From IMG/VR virus record IMGVR_UViG_3300035703_000251, positions 1-35,262 of that record: a DNA stretch of 35,262 nt, one strand, 5' to 3'. This document shows positions 7,729 to 13,878 of this stretch, in pieces. This DNA is from a virus. The translations under genes and the position numbers were made by a program. The notes beneath the pieces were generated by a model. It did not search any database, was not told the DNA's origin, and was given only the letters and a program-made list of their open reading frames with translations. Numbering within the stretch: the stretch's first letter is position 1; every line of letters begins with the position of its first letter.

Positions 7729-7780
7729 TGGGTTCTCCAGAGGATTAAACGTCGTCCAATTCATCTCAACATTTGGCATC

Positions 7781-7802
7781 AAAACCGGCCATATGAGACC
7801 GG
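7781..7802 (-). terminator. hairpin with T-run between exonuclease and annealing-protein genes
   Basis: On the minus strand CCGGTC, a 6-base loop and GGCCGG are followed by TTTT. The stem is 6 bp with one G-T pair. It sits in the 100-base gap after the exonuclease gene and could act as a partial terminator or RNA end that sets relative expression of the two recombination genes. Confidence 0.4.
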
Positions 7803-7827
7803 AGCAGAAAGGGGGGAAACCCGTTTC

Positions 7828-8847
7828 CTATTTCTTCTTTAGCTTCTTCGCGGTCAGTCTCACGTGGCCAGCTCGCTTGACCTTGCCGAGATTCGCAGTC
7901 GCTTCGATGATGTCCTGCTCTCCCCAGATCTGGTCTTTGATCAAGGTCCGTCGAAGCTCGAAGTCAGCATCAGGAAACCGGCCAGACTCTGCATCCTGCA
8001 TGGACCAGAGGAGCTTCCCGCGAATCTCATCGAGTTCGTCTTCGATTCGCTTCTTCTGCTCCTTCAGCTGCTCCGATCGAGTCCAGAGGGCCTGATCGAC
8101 TTCGCAGAGCAAAGCCGTTTTCCCAGCATCATGCCCGAAGAGAGTTTGCAGCAGCTTCGACGTTCCTGAATGGCTCCAGTTCGGCTCGGGTGGATCTCCA
8201 GCGATGATTCGCTCGGCCAGTTCACGCTCTGCTGAAGCGATCTGCTCGATCAGATCATCATTCCGGGCCACGGTGTAGATCAGCAGATCCCGGCCATCGA
8301 CCAGGACAGGGAAGTCGCAGCGGTCGCAATTCACGACGGCCATTTGCTGTTGAGCCTGGAAGAGATAGCTCAGAGGAATCTGATCGGTTCCCGGCTCTCC
8401 GAACTTCTCGTGATCGTCTCCCGATCGATCAATCATGCGGAAGCTGGTCGCCTTTGCATCGACCGACCACTCATCGCCAGACTGCTGCGCGATCGCGTCC
8501 GGAGTTGCGGCCATGAACATGAACACCGGATGGAACAGCAGCGGCAAACCTCGATCAAGAATGCAGTCGGCTTCCTCCTCGTAGCAGTCGAGGATAACGC
8601 TTTCGAGCCTTCGCCCCATGTTGACGCGATTCGTCGAGGCCTCATCCCAGGACTGTTCGAACTCGCCCCGCTTTTCGAGGTACAGCTGGAGGGCTGACGA
8701 ATACGGCGACACGTTGCAGGCTGCAGCAGCTTCAGAAGCCCCGAAGACAACCGGCCTGGCTCGATTCGGATCGAACTTGCGGACGCTGTACCATTCCGCA
8801 GAGTAAGCTGGCGGTCCAACGATTGGTTTTGTGATCTGCGTTGTCAT
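7828..8847 (-). CDS. YqaJ-type viral recombinase exonuclease
   Basis: Predicted 5'-3' double-strand DNA exonuclease (PD-(D/E)xK fold) that makes single strands for the annealing protein encoded downstream. Visible signature: FGASEAAAACNVSPY (residues about 35-49), GRRLESVILDCYEEE (about 76-92), the active-site pair in FMAATPDAI and WSVDAKAT (about 112-133), and the helix QAQQQMAVVNCDRCDF (about 168-184), the usual YqaJ order. The C-terminal 100 residues contain a coiled coil (EQLKEQKKRIEDELDEIRGK) typical of the longer members. It is coupled by ATGA to the CsrA gene upstream. Length 339 aa is normal for this branch. Confidence 0.88.
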   Translation of the reverse strand: MTTQITKPIVGPPAYSAEWYSVRKFDPNRARPVVFGASEAAAACNVSPYSSALQLYLEKRGEFEQSWDEASTNRVNMGRRLESVILDCYEEEADCILDRGLPLLFHPVFMFMAATPDAIAQQSGDEWSVDAKATSFRMIDRSGDDHEKFGEPGTDQIPLSYLFQAQQQMAVVNCDRCDFPVLVDGRDLLIYTVARNDDLIEQIASAERELAERIIAGDPPEPNWSHSGTSKLLQTLFGHDAGKTALLCEVDQALWTRSEQLKEQKKRIEDELDEIRGKLLWSMQDAESGRFPDADFELRRTLIKDQIWGEQDIIEATANLGKVKRAGHVRLTAKKLKKK

Positions 8848-9020
8848 TGCTCCGAATTCTCCCGTTTGATTGCCTCGTAAACTTCCCCGCGATGAACACG
8901 AACATCAGCAGGGGCATCGATCGACAGGCGAACTCGCCCGCCCTTCACTTCCTGGACGATCACTCGGATGTTGTCACCGATCCGAATGATCTCCTTCGGT
9001 TTTCTGCTCAGTACCAGCAT
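8844..9020 (-). CDS. csrA: CsrA-family RNA-binding translational regulator
   Basis: 58-residue protein with the full CsrA pattern: MLVLSRKPKEIIRIGDNIRV, then VKGGRVRLSIDAPADVRVHR and GEVYEAIKREN. The VHR Arg needed for RNA binding in known CsrA proteins is present. CsrA binds GGA in loops near ribosome sites and blocks or stabilises mRNAs. I chose the ATG at 9020, which has GGAG 7 bases upstream. The start lies 47 bases inside the preceding gene, and the stop overlaps the exonuclease start by ATGA. Host copies are normally chromosomal, so a copy inside a phage early operon suggests control of host or phage mRNAs after induction. The family call is very secure; the target is unknown. Confidence 0.95.
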   Translation of the reverse strand: MLVLSRKPKEIIRIGDNIRVIVQEVKGGRVRLSIDAPADVRVHRGEVYEAIKRENSEQ

Positions 9021-9318
9021 CGACAGCTCCTTTTTCCTCTTGGGCCTCTTCAATGAGGCTCCGAAACTCATGAACAAAAATCAGCAGGCTTTTCGCACCT
9101 TCAGTGTCCCAGTCGAGCAGGTCGAGAAAATGCCGGAAGAACGGCTTCATCTCTGTGAACTCTTCCCGCGTCCAAACACTCATGAAACACGCGACGACGC
9201 ACACGCTTTGCAGGGCGTCATCGAGAATCCAGTCGCAATCTCGAAGGACTACGGCAGCGGCCTTCACATCCTCTTTCGTCCAGTGGACGGCTTTGCGGGC
9301 GAATTCGTTGCCTGTCAT
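8974..9318 (-). CDS. hypothetical protein upstream of csrA
   Basis: 114-residue protein, no recognised domain. It looks mostly helical: VHWTKEDVKAAAVVLRDCDW, a hydrophobic middle (DDALQSVCVVACFMSVW) and an acidic, low-complexity tail (GAVDAGTEQKTEGDHSDR). The last 47 bases contain the start and ribosome site of csrA, so the tail sequence may be shaped by that overlap. ATGA overlap with the upstream gene supports expression. Confidence 0.65.
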   Translation of the reverse strand: MTGNEFARKAVHWTKEDVKAAAVVLRDCDWILDDALQSVCVVACFMSVWTREEFTEMKPFFRHFLDLLDWDTEGAKSLLIFVHEFRSLIEEAQEEKGAVDAGTEQKTEGDHSDR

Positions 9319-9611
9319 TGCTGCCTCGCCTTCAGCATCGCGTCGGCCATCGCGTAGCAGTATTCCGCATCCTGCAGCATGAGGCGTCTACGCCATTCTG
9401 CCGCATCACCATCGGAAGAACGGTGGGACCGTTCATCTGGCAACGCTGCAAATCCAGACGCGATCTGCCCTGCGAACCAGTCGCGAAGAGTCATGCCAGG
9501 TTGTGGCCCCAAACCGTATTGGCTCGGAACCAGCAAACTTCCGTCCTGATTGTTGATAGCGTCCACAGGAACCGGAAACGCTGGCCCGCCGTCTTTGTTG
9601 TTCTTTGCCAT
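9315..9611 (-). CDS. conserved small phage protein (GGPAFP / MTLRDWFAGQ type)
   Basis: 98-residue protein of a common phage type. It begins AKNNKDGGPAFPVP, has GPQPGMTLRDWFAGQIASG in the middle and ends with YCYAMADAMLKARQ. I recall this layout in many early operons of phages of Gram-negative hosts, without a known function. The ATG at 9611 follows GGAAGTG. It comes directly after the tiny membrane peptide gene and is coupled to the next gene by ATGA. Confidence 0.8.
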   Translation of the reverse strand: MAKNNKDGGPAFPVPVDAINNQDGSLLVPSQYGLGPQPGMTLRDWFAGQIASGFAALPDERSHRSSDGDAAEWRRRLMLQDAEYCYAMADAMLKARQQ

Positions 9612-9614
9612 GGT

Positions 9615-9698
9615 TCACTTCCAGAGATTGGCTTCGATGGCCCCGAGGCCGAAGCAGGTGATGAGCAGGACGACCAGAAGAACGAGGCACGGCTGCAT
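9615..9698 (-). CDS. 27-residue membrane peptide
   Basis: Tiny gene MQPCLVLLVVLLITCFGLGA... ending in EANLWK. One hydrophobic segment covers nearly the whole peptide (residues 4-20), which predicts a single inner-membrane helix. Its ATG shares one base with the stop of the upstream gene (TGATG), and its stop is 3 bases before the next start codon. The coding match to a membrane helix plus coupling on both sides argues that it is real. It could be a modulator of a host membrane protein, as several phage micropeptides are; this is inference. Confidence 0.5.
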   Translation of the reverse strand: MQPCLVLLVVLLITCFGLGAIEANLWK

Positions 9699-9925
9699 CA
9701 AACCTTCTCCCCGGTCAACAGGCTCTCGCAAACGAACCCCTGGCGAACATAATCAGCAGCAAGTTCGATTGCTTCGTCATGCGTCGGACGAATCGTGTCA
9801 ACCCATGTGCTGCCGTTCCAGATCGATGATCTGCTCTGGCCATCTGAGTAGAAGACGAAGAACGCCTCGACCCCTTGCGGCTTATTCCACACTGACACAT
9901 GCTCGATCGTTGTTACAGGAACCAT
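9698..9925 (-). CDS. hypothetical small protein
   Basis: 75-residue protein beginning MVPVTTIEHVSVWNKPQG and ending ESLLTGEKV. Beta-rich first half (VEAFFVFYSDGQSRSSIWNG), then a helix (HDEAIELAADYVRQGF). It looks like a small globular domain of about one sheet and one helix. The ribosome site AGGAGG lies 5 bases before the ATG at 9925, which overlaps the stop of the HTH gene. A longer reading from 10207 shares only the C-terminal part and runs over the HTH gene, so it is not used. Confidence 0.65.
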   Translation of the reverse strand: MVPVTTIEHVSVWNKPQGVEAFFVFYSDGQSRSSIWNGSTWVDTIRPTHDEAIELAADYVRQGFVCESLLTGEKV

Positions 9926-10185
9926 CACGCCCTCCTCTTTCGCTTCGTTGTCTTCACCAGTGGTGTCTTGAACCGAGCCAGATACTTCGCCACTGACGCT
10001 CGGCTGATCAGTGTGTTCCGTCCGTATCGTTGACGCTGCAGAATCCCGTCTTTGCACAGATCCGAAATGTGCCAGCGGGTGAAGCTCATCTCTCGCATCG
10101 CTTCTTCCAGACTCATCCAGTCTGCAGCCAGAGAGGGAGGAACAACGAACGATTCCTTTTCCTCTGTAGCACTCTTGTTGCTCAT
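9925..10185 (-). CDS. helix-turn-helix protein, excisionase-like
   Basis: 86-residue DNA-binding protein. Residues about 22-70 form a winged-helix or MerR-type HTH as in phage excisionases: WMSLEEAMREMSFTRWHISD, then GILQRQRYGRNTLISRASVA. The tail is basic (KTTKRKRRA). GGAG lies 7 bases before the ATG. As first gene of the leftward arm, 245 bases from the divergent repressor, it may be the recombination directionality factor or an early transcription regulator. It does not sit next to the integrase, so a regulatory role is about as likely. Confidence 0.75.
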   Translation of the reverse strand: MSNKSATEEKESFVVPPSLAADWMSLEEAMREMSFTRWHISDLCKDGILQRQRYGRNTLISRASVAKYLARFKTPLVKTTKRKRRA

Positions 10186-10219
10186 GTGTGTCTCCGTTTG
10201 GTTTCACTTGGATGCAGGG

Positions 10220-10247
10220 AGAATAGCCGAGGAATGAGAGCCCGCAA
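10220..10247 (-). promoter_or_regulatory. candidate promoter of the leftward operon
   Basis: On the minus strand TTGCGG (10242-10247), a 16-base spacer and TATTCT (10220-10225) lie about 35 bases before the first leftward gene. Match to sigma-70 consensus is moderate (3/6 and 4/6), but the position is right for the start of a long operon. Confidence 0.3.
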
Positions 10248-10306
10248 GATGCTTCCGAAGCGGTGAAAGGCTGGAAAAACGCTGATTCCGAGCGGTTCCG
10301 ATGGCT

Positions 10307-10341
10307 CCCGATTCAGCCCGCCTTTTCCCGATTCACCCCGC
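10307..10341. repeat. 15-bp direct repeats, candidate repressor operator
   Basis: CCCGATTCAGCCCGC (10307-10321) and CCCGATTCACCCCGC (10327-10341) differ at one base and are spaced 20 bp, two helical turns. They lie in the divergent region between the leftward operon and the repressor gene, as expected for operator sites. A looser related string GATTCCGAGCGG occurs at about 10284. Function inferred from position. Confidence 0.45.
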
Positions 10342-10429
10342 AGAAAAACTTTCAGAAAAATTTGCCTACGTGTTGCGGGATGTGTTCGAAGGTGGCAAGA
10401 TTGCGACACAAGCCACAGAAAGGGCAACC

Positions 10430-10675
10430 ATGGCAAAGAAGACCGAACGAGAGACGAAGCTGGATCTGATCCGAGAGACATTCGCGGCCAATGTCAGGCT
10501 TCTGCGAGAGCGGAAAGGCTGGACCCAGGGCGAACTGGCTGAGCGCGTCGGCATGCACAGAGTGACGATCAGCAGGCTTGAAGCTGCGAACAATGAGCCA
10601 CTGTTCGCCGATGCTTGCCTCATCGCGGATACGCTTGGAGTGACGATCGGGGAGATGAGGTTCAAGCTGGGTTGA
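10430..10675 (+). CDS. XRE-family repressor (CI/Cro-like)
   Basis: 81-residue DNA-binding protein made almost only of an HTH_3 domain: NVRLLRERKGWTQGELAERV, then GMHRVTISRLEAANNEPLFA and LIADTLGVTIGEM. The recognition helix is about residues 42-52 (RVTISRLEAAN). There is no C-terminal protease or oligomerisation domain, so it may be a short repressor or a Cro-like protein and is not of the LexA-cleavable kind. I chose the ATG at 10430, preceded by AAAGGG. Upstream in-frame ATG codons would run through the repeats. It is transcribed away from the early operon, which is the classical switch layout. Confidence 0.85.
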   Translation: MAKKTERETKLDLIRETFAANVRLLRERKGWTQGELAERVGMHRVTISRLEAANNEPLFADACLIADTLGVTIGEMRFKLG

Positions 10676-10697
10676 AACAAGTCTGCTACAGTCACCC

Positions 10698-10718
10698 TAG
10701 TGTACGTAATTAGTGTAC
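10698..10718. repeat. TAGTGTAC direct repeats
   Basis: Two copies of TAGTGTAC at 10698-10705 and 10711-10718, period 13 bp, with an AT-rich centre (GTAAT). They lie 22 bases after the repressor stop and 11 bases before a perfect palindrome. Possible protein-binding sites. Confidence 0.4.
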
Positions 10719-10729
10719 AGGATTGGTTT

Positions 10730-10743
10730 CCGACACGTGTCGG
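10730..10743. repeat. 14-bp perfect palindrome
   Basis: CCGACACGTGTCGG is a perfect inverted repeat. Flanks TTT on the left and GTGGAAAA on the right extend it imperfectly. With no T-run directly after, it looks more like a dimer binding site (or recombinase core) than a terminator. Confidence 0.4.
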
Positions 10744-10910
10744 TGGAAAACATTGGGGTTTTGCGTTTTTTAGCTTGAGGTATTTTCGGAATTCTTGCCT
10801 GAAGTGGTTTTAACAATGTTGCTGTTCGCGGATTTGGCCTCTATCGTTTGGCCGTCCGGAAGTCGAGCCGAGACACAAAACCAGAAATAGCCGGGGAAAC
10901 TCGGATTGAT

Positions 10911-10955
10911 AAACCCTGTCAACGCTGCTCGACTCAGTGCTGACAGGGGTTTTTC
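10911..10955 (+). terminator. Rho-independent terminator
   Basis: CCCTGTCA (10914-10921) pairs with TGACAGGG (10941-10948), giving an 8-bp perfect stem, followed by GTTTTT. A 19-base loop is long but the T-run is clear. It would end transcription from the repressor region. Confidence 0.65.
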
Positions 10956-11244
10956 GTGTTCTGATGGAATGCAGCGAGGTTCGAGCCCTCGCGGAACACT
11001 TTGCGGTGGGGTCGGGTTGTCGTTCGCCTGTCTGGGACCGCGTTAAATCAAAGCCCAGAAAGAATACGATCGAAGCGACGAGATGACGGTGGAACGCCTG
11101 TTTTTTCTGCGTCGTGCTACTCTCTTTCTCTCTCTCAGTTCTCTGGGGGATAAAGGGGGTGCATGCTCGCTTCCTCAAATCTGATGGACCAACTGCGATT
11201 CTGAGTCACGAAGTGACGAAGAGAGATCGACCGTCTGAGGACAT

Positions 11245-11511
11245 ATGACGCAACCACTCTACTCAATCGGCACATGGGACACTGACGAGCAAGCCTTTCG
11301 CCCTCATCCCAACTGCCCGAAGCTGAACCAGACCCGAGCCGAGCTGGTTGAGTCCATGCGAATCCTTCAGCAGTACGGCTACCCGTGCCATCGATATGGC
11401 AACACGAGACACGAGGAAGACGGTGGTCTACGTGACAGCGACACGAGTGTCCTGATCGAGAGGACTGACGGGAAGTCTGAAGCTGAGATCCTGAAGGGCT
11501 GGGAGCGATGA
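11245..11511 (+). CDS. conserved small protein (GTWDTDEQAF type)
   Basis: 88-residue protein beginning MTQPLYSIGTWDTDEQAF and ending SVLIERTDGKSEAEILKGWER. I recall the pairing of a GTWDTD start and an IERTDG...W end in small proteins of planctomycete genomes and phages; function unknown. GAGG precedes the ATG. It is followed with a 4-base ATGA overlap by another small gene. Confidence 0.75.
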   Translation: MTQPLYSIGTWDTDEQAFRPHPNCPKLNQTRAELVESMRILQQYGYPCHRYGNTRHEEDGGLRDSDTSVLIERTDGKSEAEILKGWER

Positions 11512-11762
11512 ACGTGAGCATAGAACAAGCTGTTACCAGCATATCTGATGCAGTCGCGCAAAGGCTCAACAAAGTTGTCTCTGTGGATGACAGAACCGAG
11601 GGATACAAGACATTCAGTGTTGCTAAAGGTTATGACAAGCGAGTCTATGTGCAGGTCGCACTTGATCTGATTGAGGACAGCTTCAGCGATCTTTCTCATG
11701 TGGTTGAATTGGTGTGCGAACACCTATTGAGGCAGCTTAATCAGAAGCATTCCCACGGGTAG
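11508..11762 (+). CDS. hypothetical small protein
   Basis: 84-residue protein, MNVSIEQAVTSISDAVAQRL at the N terminus, ending RQLNQKHSHG. Amphipathic helices at both ends and a beta-like middle (TFSVAKGYDKRVYVQVALD). The coding sequence is more AT-rich than its neighbours (many T-ending codons), which suggests a different origin. ATGA overlap with the upstream gene supports it. No domain recognised. Confidence 0.65.
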   Translation: MNVSIEQAVTSISDAVAQRLNKVVSVDDRTEGYKTFSVAKGYDKRVYVQVALDLIEDSFSDLSHVVELVCEHLLRQLNQKHSHG

Positions 11763-11815
11763 GGGGTCGGAAAAGTTTCGTCTCTCCTGGACGGATACCG
11801 CACTGCAGTCTTCGT

Positions 11816-11850
11816 AAAAAAACGCCCAAACTTTCACTGGCGGGGGTTTT
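11816..11850. terminator. bidirectional terminator-like hairpin
   Basis: AAAAAAA-CGCC, an 11-12 base loop, GGCG, GGGG and TTTT. The stem is only 4 bp by strict pairing, but A-tract and T-tract flank it on both sides. It lies after the small gene pair and before the long right-arm operon. Confidence 0.4.
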
Positions 11851-11889
11851 GAACCTCCCCGGGCCGTCCGAACTGGCTCTTGAGCCCGT

Positions 11890-11919
11890 CTGGCAGACAT
11901 CCTCCGAGTGTCCTGCCAG
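11890..11919 (+). promoter_or_regulatory. hairpin overlapping the ribosome site of the DUF1353 gene
   Basis: CTGGCAG (11890-11896) pairs with CTGCCAG (11913-11919); inside it ACA pairs with TGT with one bulged C, giving about 10 bp. The loop holds CCTCCG. The AGGA used by the ATG at 11931 begins at 11918, so the stem covers its edge. It may limit translation of the first right-arm gene. Confidence 0.45.
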
Positions 11920-11930
11920 GAAAGCTCGCC

Positions 11931-12314
11931 ATGAGCGACAGCGACAAGCCAAAATTCATTCCCGTCGGCGGGCTATACGCCACGGCTGAAGATCTGCGAG
12001 TCGAACTCAGCGAAGTTCCCCAGGTCAGCCACTCGGTTCTGATCCCAGCTGGTTACACGTTCGACGGGGCTTCAATCCCTCGGTGGCTTTGGTCTCTGAT
12101 CGGCTCCCCGTTCGAGCCGGAGCTGATGCTGGCGGCCTGCGTTCACGACTGGTACTGCGAGCATACCTCGCAGCACTACGAATCGAGGGCTATCGGCGAT
12201 AGTGTGTTTTTCATGCTGCTCCGAAAGGCGGGCGTACCGGTCTGGCGTCGTCGGATCATGTTCCTCGGAGTGCGGGCGAATTCATTCTGGTTCTACGGGC
12301 GAAACATCCAATGA
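11931..12314 (+). CDS. DUF1353 phage protein
   Basis: 127-residue protein with the DUF1353 pattern: VLIPAGYTFDGASIPRWLWS, then IGSPFEPELMLAACVHDWYC and a C-terminal helix with SRAIGDSVFFMLL. DUF1353 is found in many phages, often near lysis or baseplate genes; its function is unknown, though its conserved His and Asp (VHDW) hint at a metal site. I chose the ATG at 11931 because AGGA precedes it. An earlier in-frame ATG at 11880 lies in the hairpin region. It overlaps the thermonuclease gene by ATGA. Confidence 0.8.
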   Translation: MSDSDKPKFIPVGGLYATAEDLRVELSEVPQVSHSVLIPAGYTFDGASIPRWLWSLIGSPFEPELMLAACVHDWYCEHTSQHYESRAIGDSVFFMLLRKAGVPVWRRRIMFLGVRANSFWFYGRNIQ

Positions 12315-12769
12315 CGGTTCACATTCTCAGGCTCATCCCCGGCGTTGCTCTGGCTCTCATGATGGTCGCTGCGATCACTGTCGCAGATGCCCCGAAGCCG
12401 TCCTGGACAACTGCGGCAAAGGTTCTGCGAGTCATCGACGGCGACACGCTCGAAGTCGAAGTTCGGCGAGTGATCCGAGTTCGGCTCCTCGACTGCTGGG
12501 CCCCGGAGAGCAAGATCGACCCGAGGATCCCTGAGGGCCGACAGGCTGCAGAGAAGAAAGCCGGTCAGGCATCGAAGGCGAATCTCCAGAAGCTCGTCGA
12601 AGGGAAAGATGTGATTGTCCAGATCCCGAGCGATGCCGAGGTGGCAAAGTCGATCACGATGGGCAGATGGCTCGGTCGAGTGTGGATTGAGGGCGACGGG
12701 GAGTCGCTGAACGAAAAGCAAGTTCGCGGCGGTTTCGCGACGAAAGCCAAAAGGGAGGAACTGAAGTGA
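12311..12769 (+). CDS. secreted thermonuclease-like protein (SNase fold)
   Basis: 152-residue predicted secreted nuclease. Residues 1 to about 26 are a signal peptide (LIPGVALALMMVAAITVADA). The SNase core follows: AAKVLRVIDGDTLEVEVR, VIRVRLLDCWAPES with the family Arg and Glu, GKDVIVQIPS, GRWLGRVWIEGDGESLNEKQ and RGGFA. Known members cut DNA and RNA and need calcium. In a phage it could degrade extracellular DNA or free nucleic acid in the periplasm; this is inference. It is coupled to both neighbours by ATGA overlaps. Note Cys in place of the usual Ile or Thr in LLDCWAPE. Confidence 0.88.
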   Translation: MTVHILRLIPGVALALMMVAAITVADAPKPSWTTAAKVLRVIDGDTLEVEVRRVIRVRLLDCWAPESKIDPRIPEGRQAAEKKAGQASKANLQKLVEGKDVIVQIPSDAEVAKSITMGRWLGRVWIEGDGESLNEKQVRGGFATKAKREELK

Positions 12770-13878
12770 AGAGGAACATCGTATGGGCCCTGCTGATCAC
12801 ATTCGTCGTCAGCTTGTTTGGCCAGATCGCCTTTGGGCAGTGTGTTCGGCTTGATGTCGACGGCGATCGGCCAGGCAAAGGGACTGCGTTTTGCATTGGT
12901 CAGACTCCCGAGGGTAACGGGGTCTATCTGACTGCGAAGCACAATCTGCGCGGAGCTGAGCGAATTCGAATCAAGGTCTTTGGGAAATGGTACCAGGGAA
13001 CCTGCATCAATCAGCATCCGACTGAGGATGTCGCCAGCTTCGAAGCTCGAGTGATTGTCGACGCTCTGAATGTCGGCGACGAGGAGCCATCCGGCGAGCG
13101 AGTTCGGATCTCGGGCTTCGGTCCAGAGTACTTCGGGAGGGAAGCCTGCAGTTTTTTTGGGGTCATCGACGACGGCTCTGTCCTCGGGGAGAAGGGCTTG
13201 CATCCGATCCCGGGAGACTCAGGGGCTCCCGTCGTGATCGGCGAAAACGTCGTCGTCGGGGTAATCTCGGGCTATGACACTCCGTACCAGCACACTTCGT
13301 TTCGATCAGACTACTCGGAGCAGCGACTTCGGACCCGATACACCGGTGTGGTGAAAATCCGCGAATGCCTGCAGCAGTGTTACCAATCCTGCCCGCCTGG
13401 AGGCTGCAGGATCTACATTCGCCAGGAGTATCGACAGCCAATCGGGTTCCTCGGAATGCCAGCTGGGCCACCGCAACGAGTCAACATCGCAGAGCCGGTT
13501 CCTCGTGTCTTCGTTCCGGAAGATCAGCCGACGCGGCCAGTTCCGGATCGAATCTCTGTACAAGGCCCGCCAGGTCCGCAGGGGCCTCCGGGGAAGGATG
13601 GCCGGTCTGTCACTCAGGCTGAAGTCGAGGCAGTCGTGAACGCTTGGCTCGACGCGAACCGCGACCAGCTGCGAGGGCCACAGGGACCGCCAGGGCCAGC
13701 GGGTTCATCAGCTTCGACGGCAGCACTTGAGACACGATTGACATCACTGGAGCAACGGCCGTTCAGAATCATCCTGTCATCAGATGGCAAGGTGATCGAC
13801 GACGAAACATATAGACCGGGGGAGCCGGTCGTTCTGGATTTGAAACGGCTTCGGAGTGTTTCTGATGCCAACAACTGA
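12766..13878 (+). CDS. secreted trypsin-like serine protease with collagen-like repeats
   Basis: 370-residue predicted exported protease. Signal peptide residues 1-24 (NIVWALLITFVVSLFGQIAFG). The chymotrypsin-fold triad is visible: His59 in YLTAKHN, Asp88 in PTEDVASFEA, Ser152 in PGDSGAPVV. A Cys-rich segment at about 200-215 (CLQQCYQSCPPGGC) follows the domain. Then come a Pro-rich spacer, two short Gly-Pro-Pro collagen-like runs (GPPGPQGPPGKDG at about 266 and GPQGPPGPAG at about 304) and a C-terminal domain (LEQRPFRIILSSDGKVIDDE). The collagen-like runs suggest a trimer. Proteases of this kind are rare in phages. It may act on the host surface or as a structural, fibre-like protein. It is coupled to the thermonuclease and to the next gene. 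Confidence 0.9.
   Translation: MKRNIVWALLITFVVSLFGQIAFGQCVRLDVDGDRPGKGTAFCIGQTPEGNGVYLTAKHNLRGAERIRIKVFGKWYQGTCINQHPTEDVASFEARVIVDALNVGDEEPSGERVRISGFGPEYFGREACSFFGVIDDGSVLGEKGLHPIPGDSGAPVVIGENVVVGVISGYDTPYQHTSFRSDYSEQRLRTRYTGVVKIRECLQQCYQSCPPGGCRIYIRQEYRQPIGFLGMPAGPPQRVNIAEPVPRVFVPEDQPTRPVPDRISVQGPPGPQGPPGKDGRSVTQAEVEAVVNAWLDANRDQLRGPQGPPGPAGSSASTAALETRLTSLEQRPFRIILSSDGKVIDDETYRPGEPVVLDLKRLRSVSDANN

Larger units (their letters stand above)
10676..11244. other. non-coding region downstream of the repressor
   Basis: About 570 bases with no gene I can support. It holds TAGTGTAC direct repeats, a 14-bp palindrome, a terminator (these have their own entries), a pyrimidine-rich stretch (about 11112-11142) and a small GTCAC-GAA-GTGAC inverted repeat at 11206-11218. 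A promoter for the next genes is probably here but no convincing box was found. It could also hold a small RNA or the phage attachment site; nothing proves either. Confidence 0.5.

Noticed and set aside
10810-11178. 122-codon open frame on the minus strand in the gap after the repressor
   Set aside because: Composition is unlike a protein (Ser, Arg, Thr rich, no pattern), it crosses the terminator and there is no ribosome site.
11836-11875. T-arm-like GGTTCAAAACC on the minus strand
   Set aside because: No anticodon arm, D arm or acceptor can be drawn; part of a terminator-like region.
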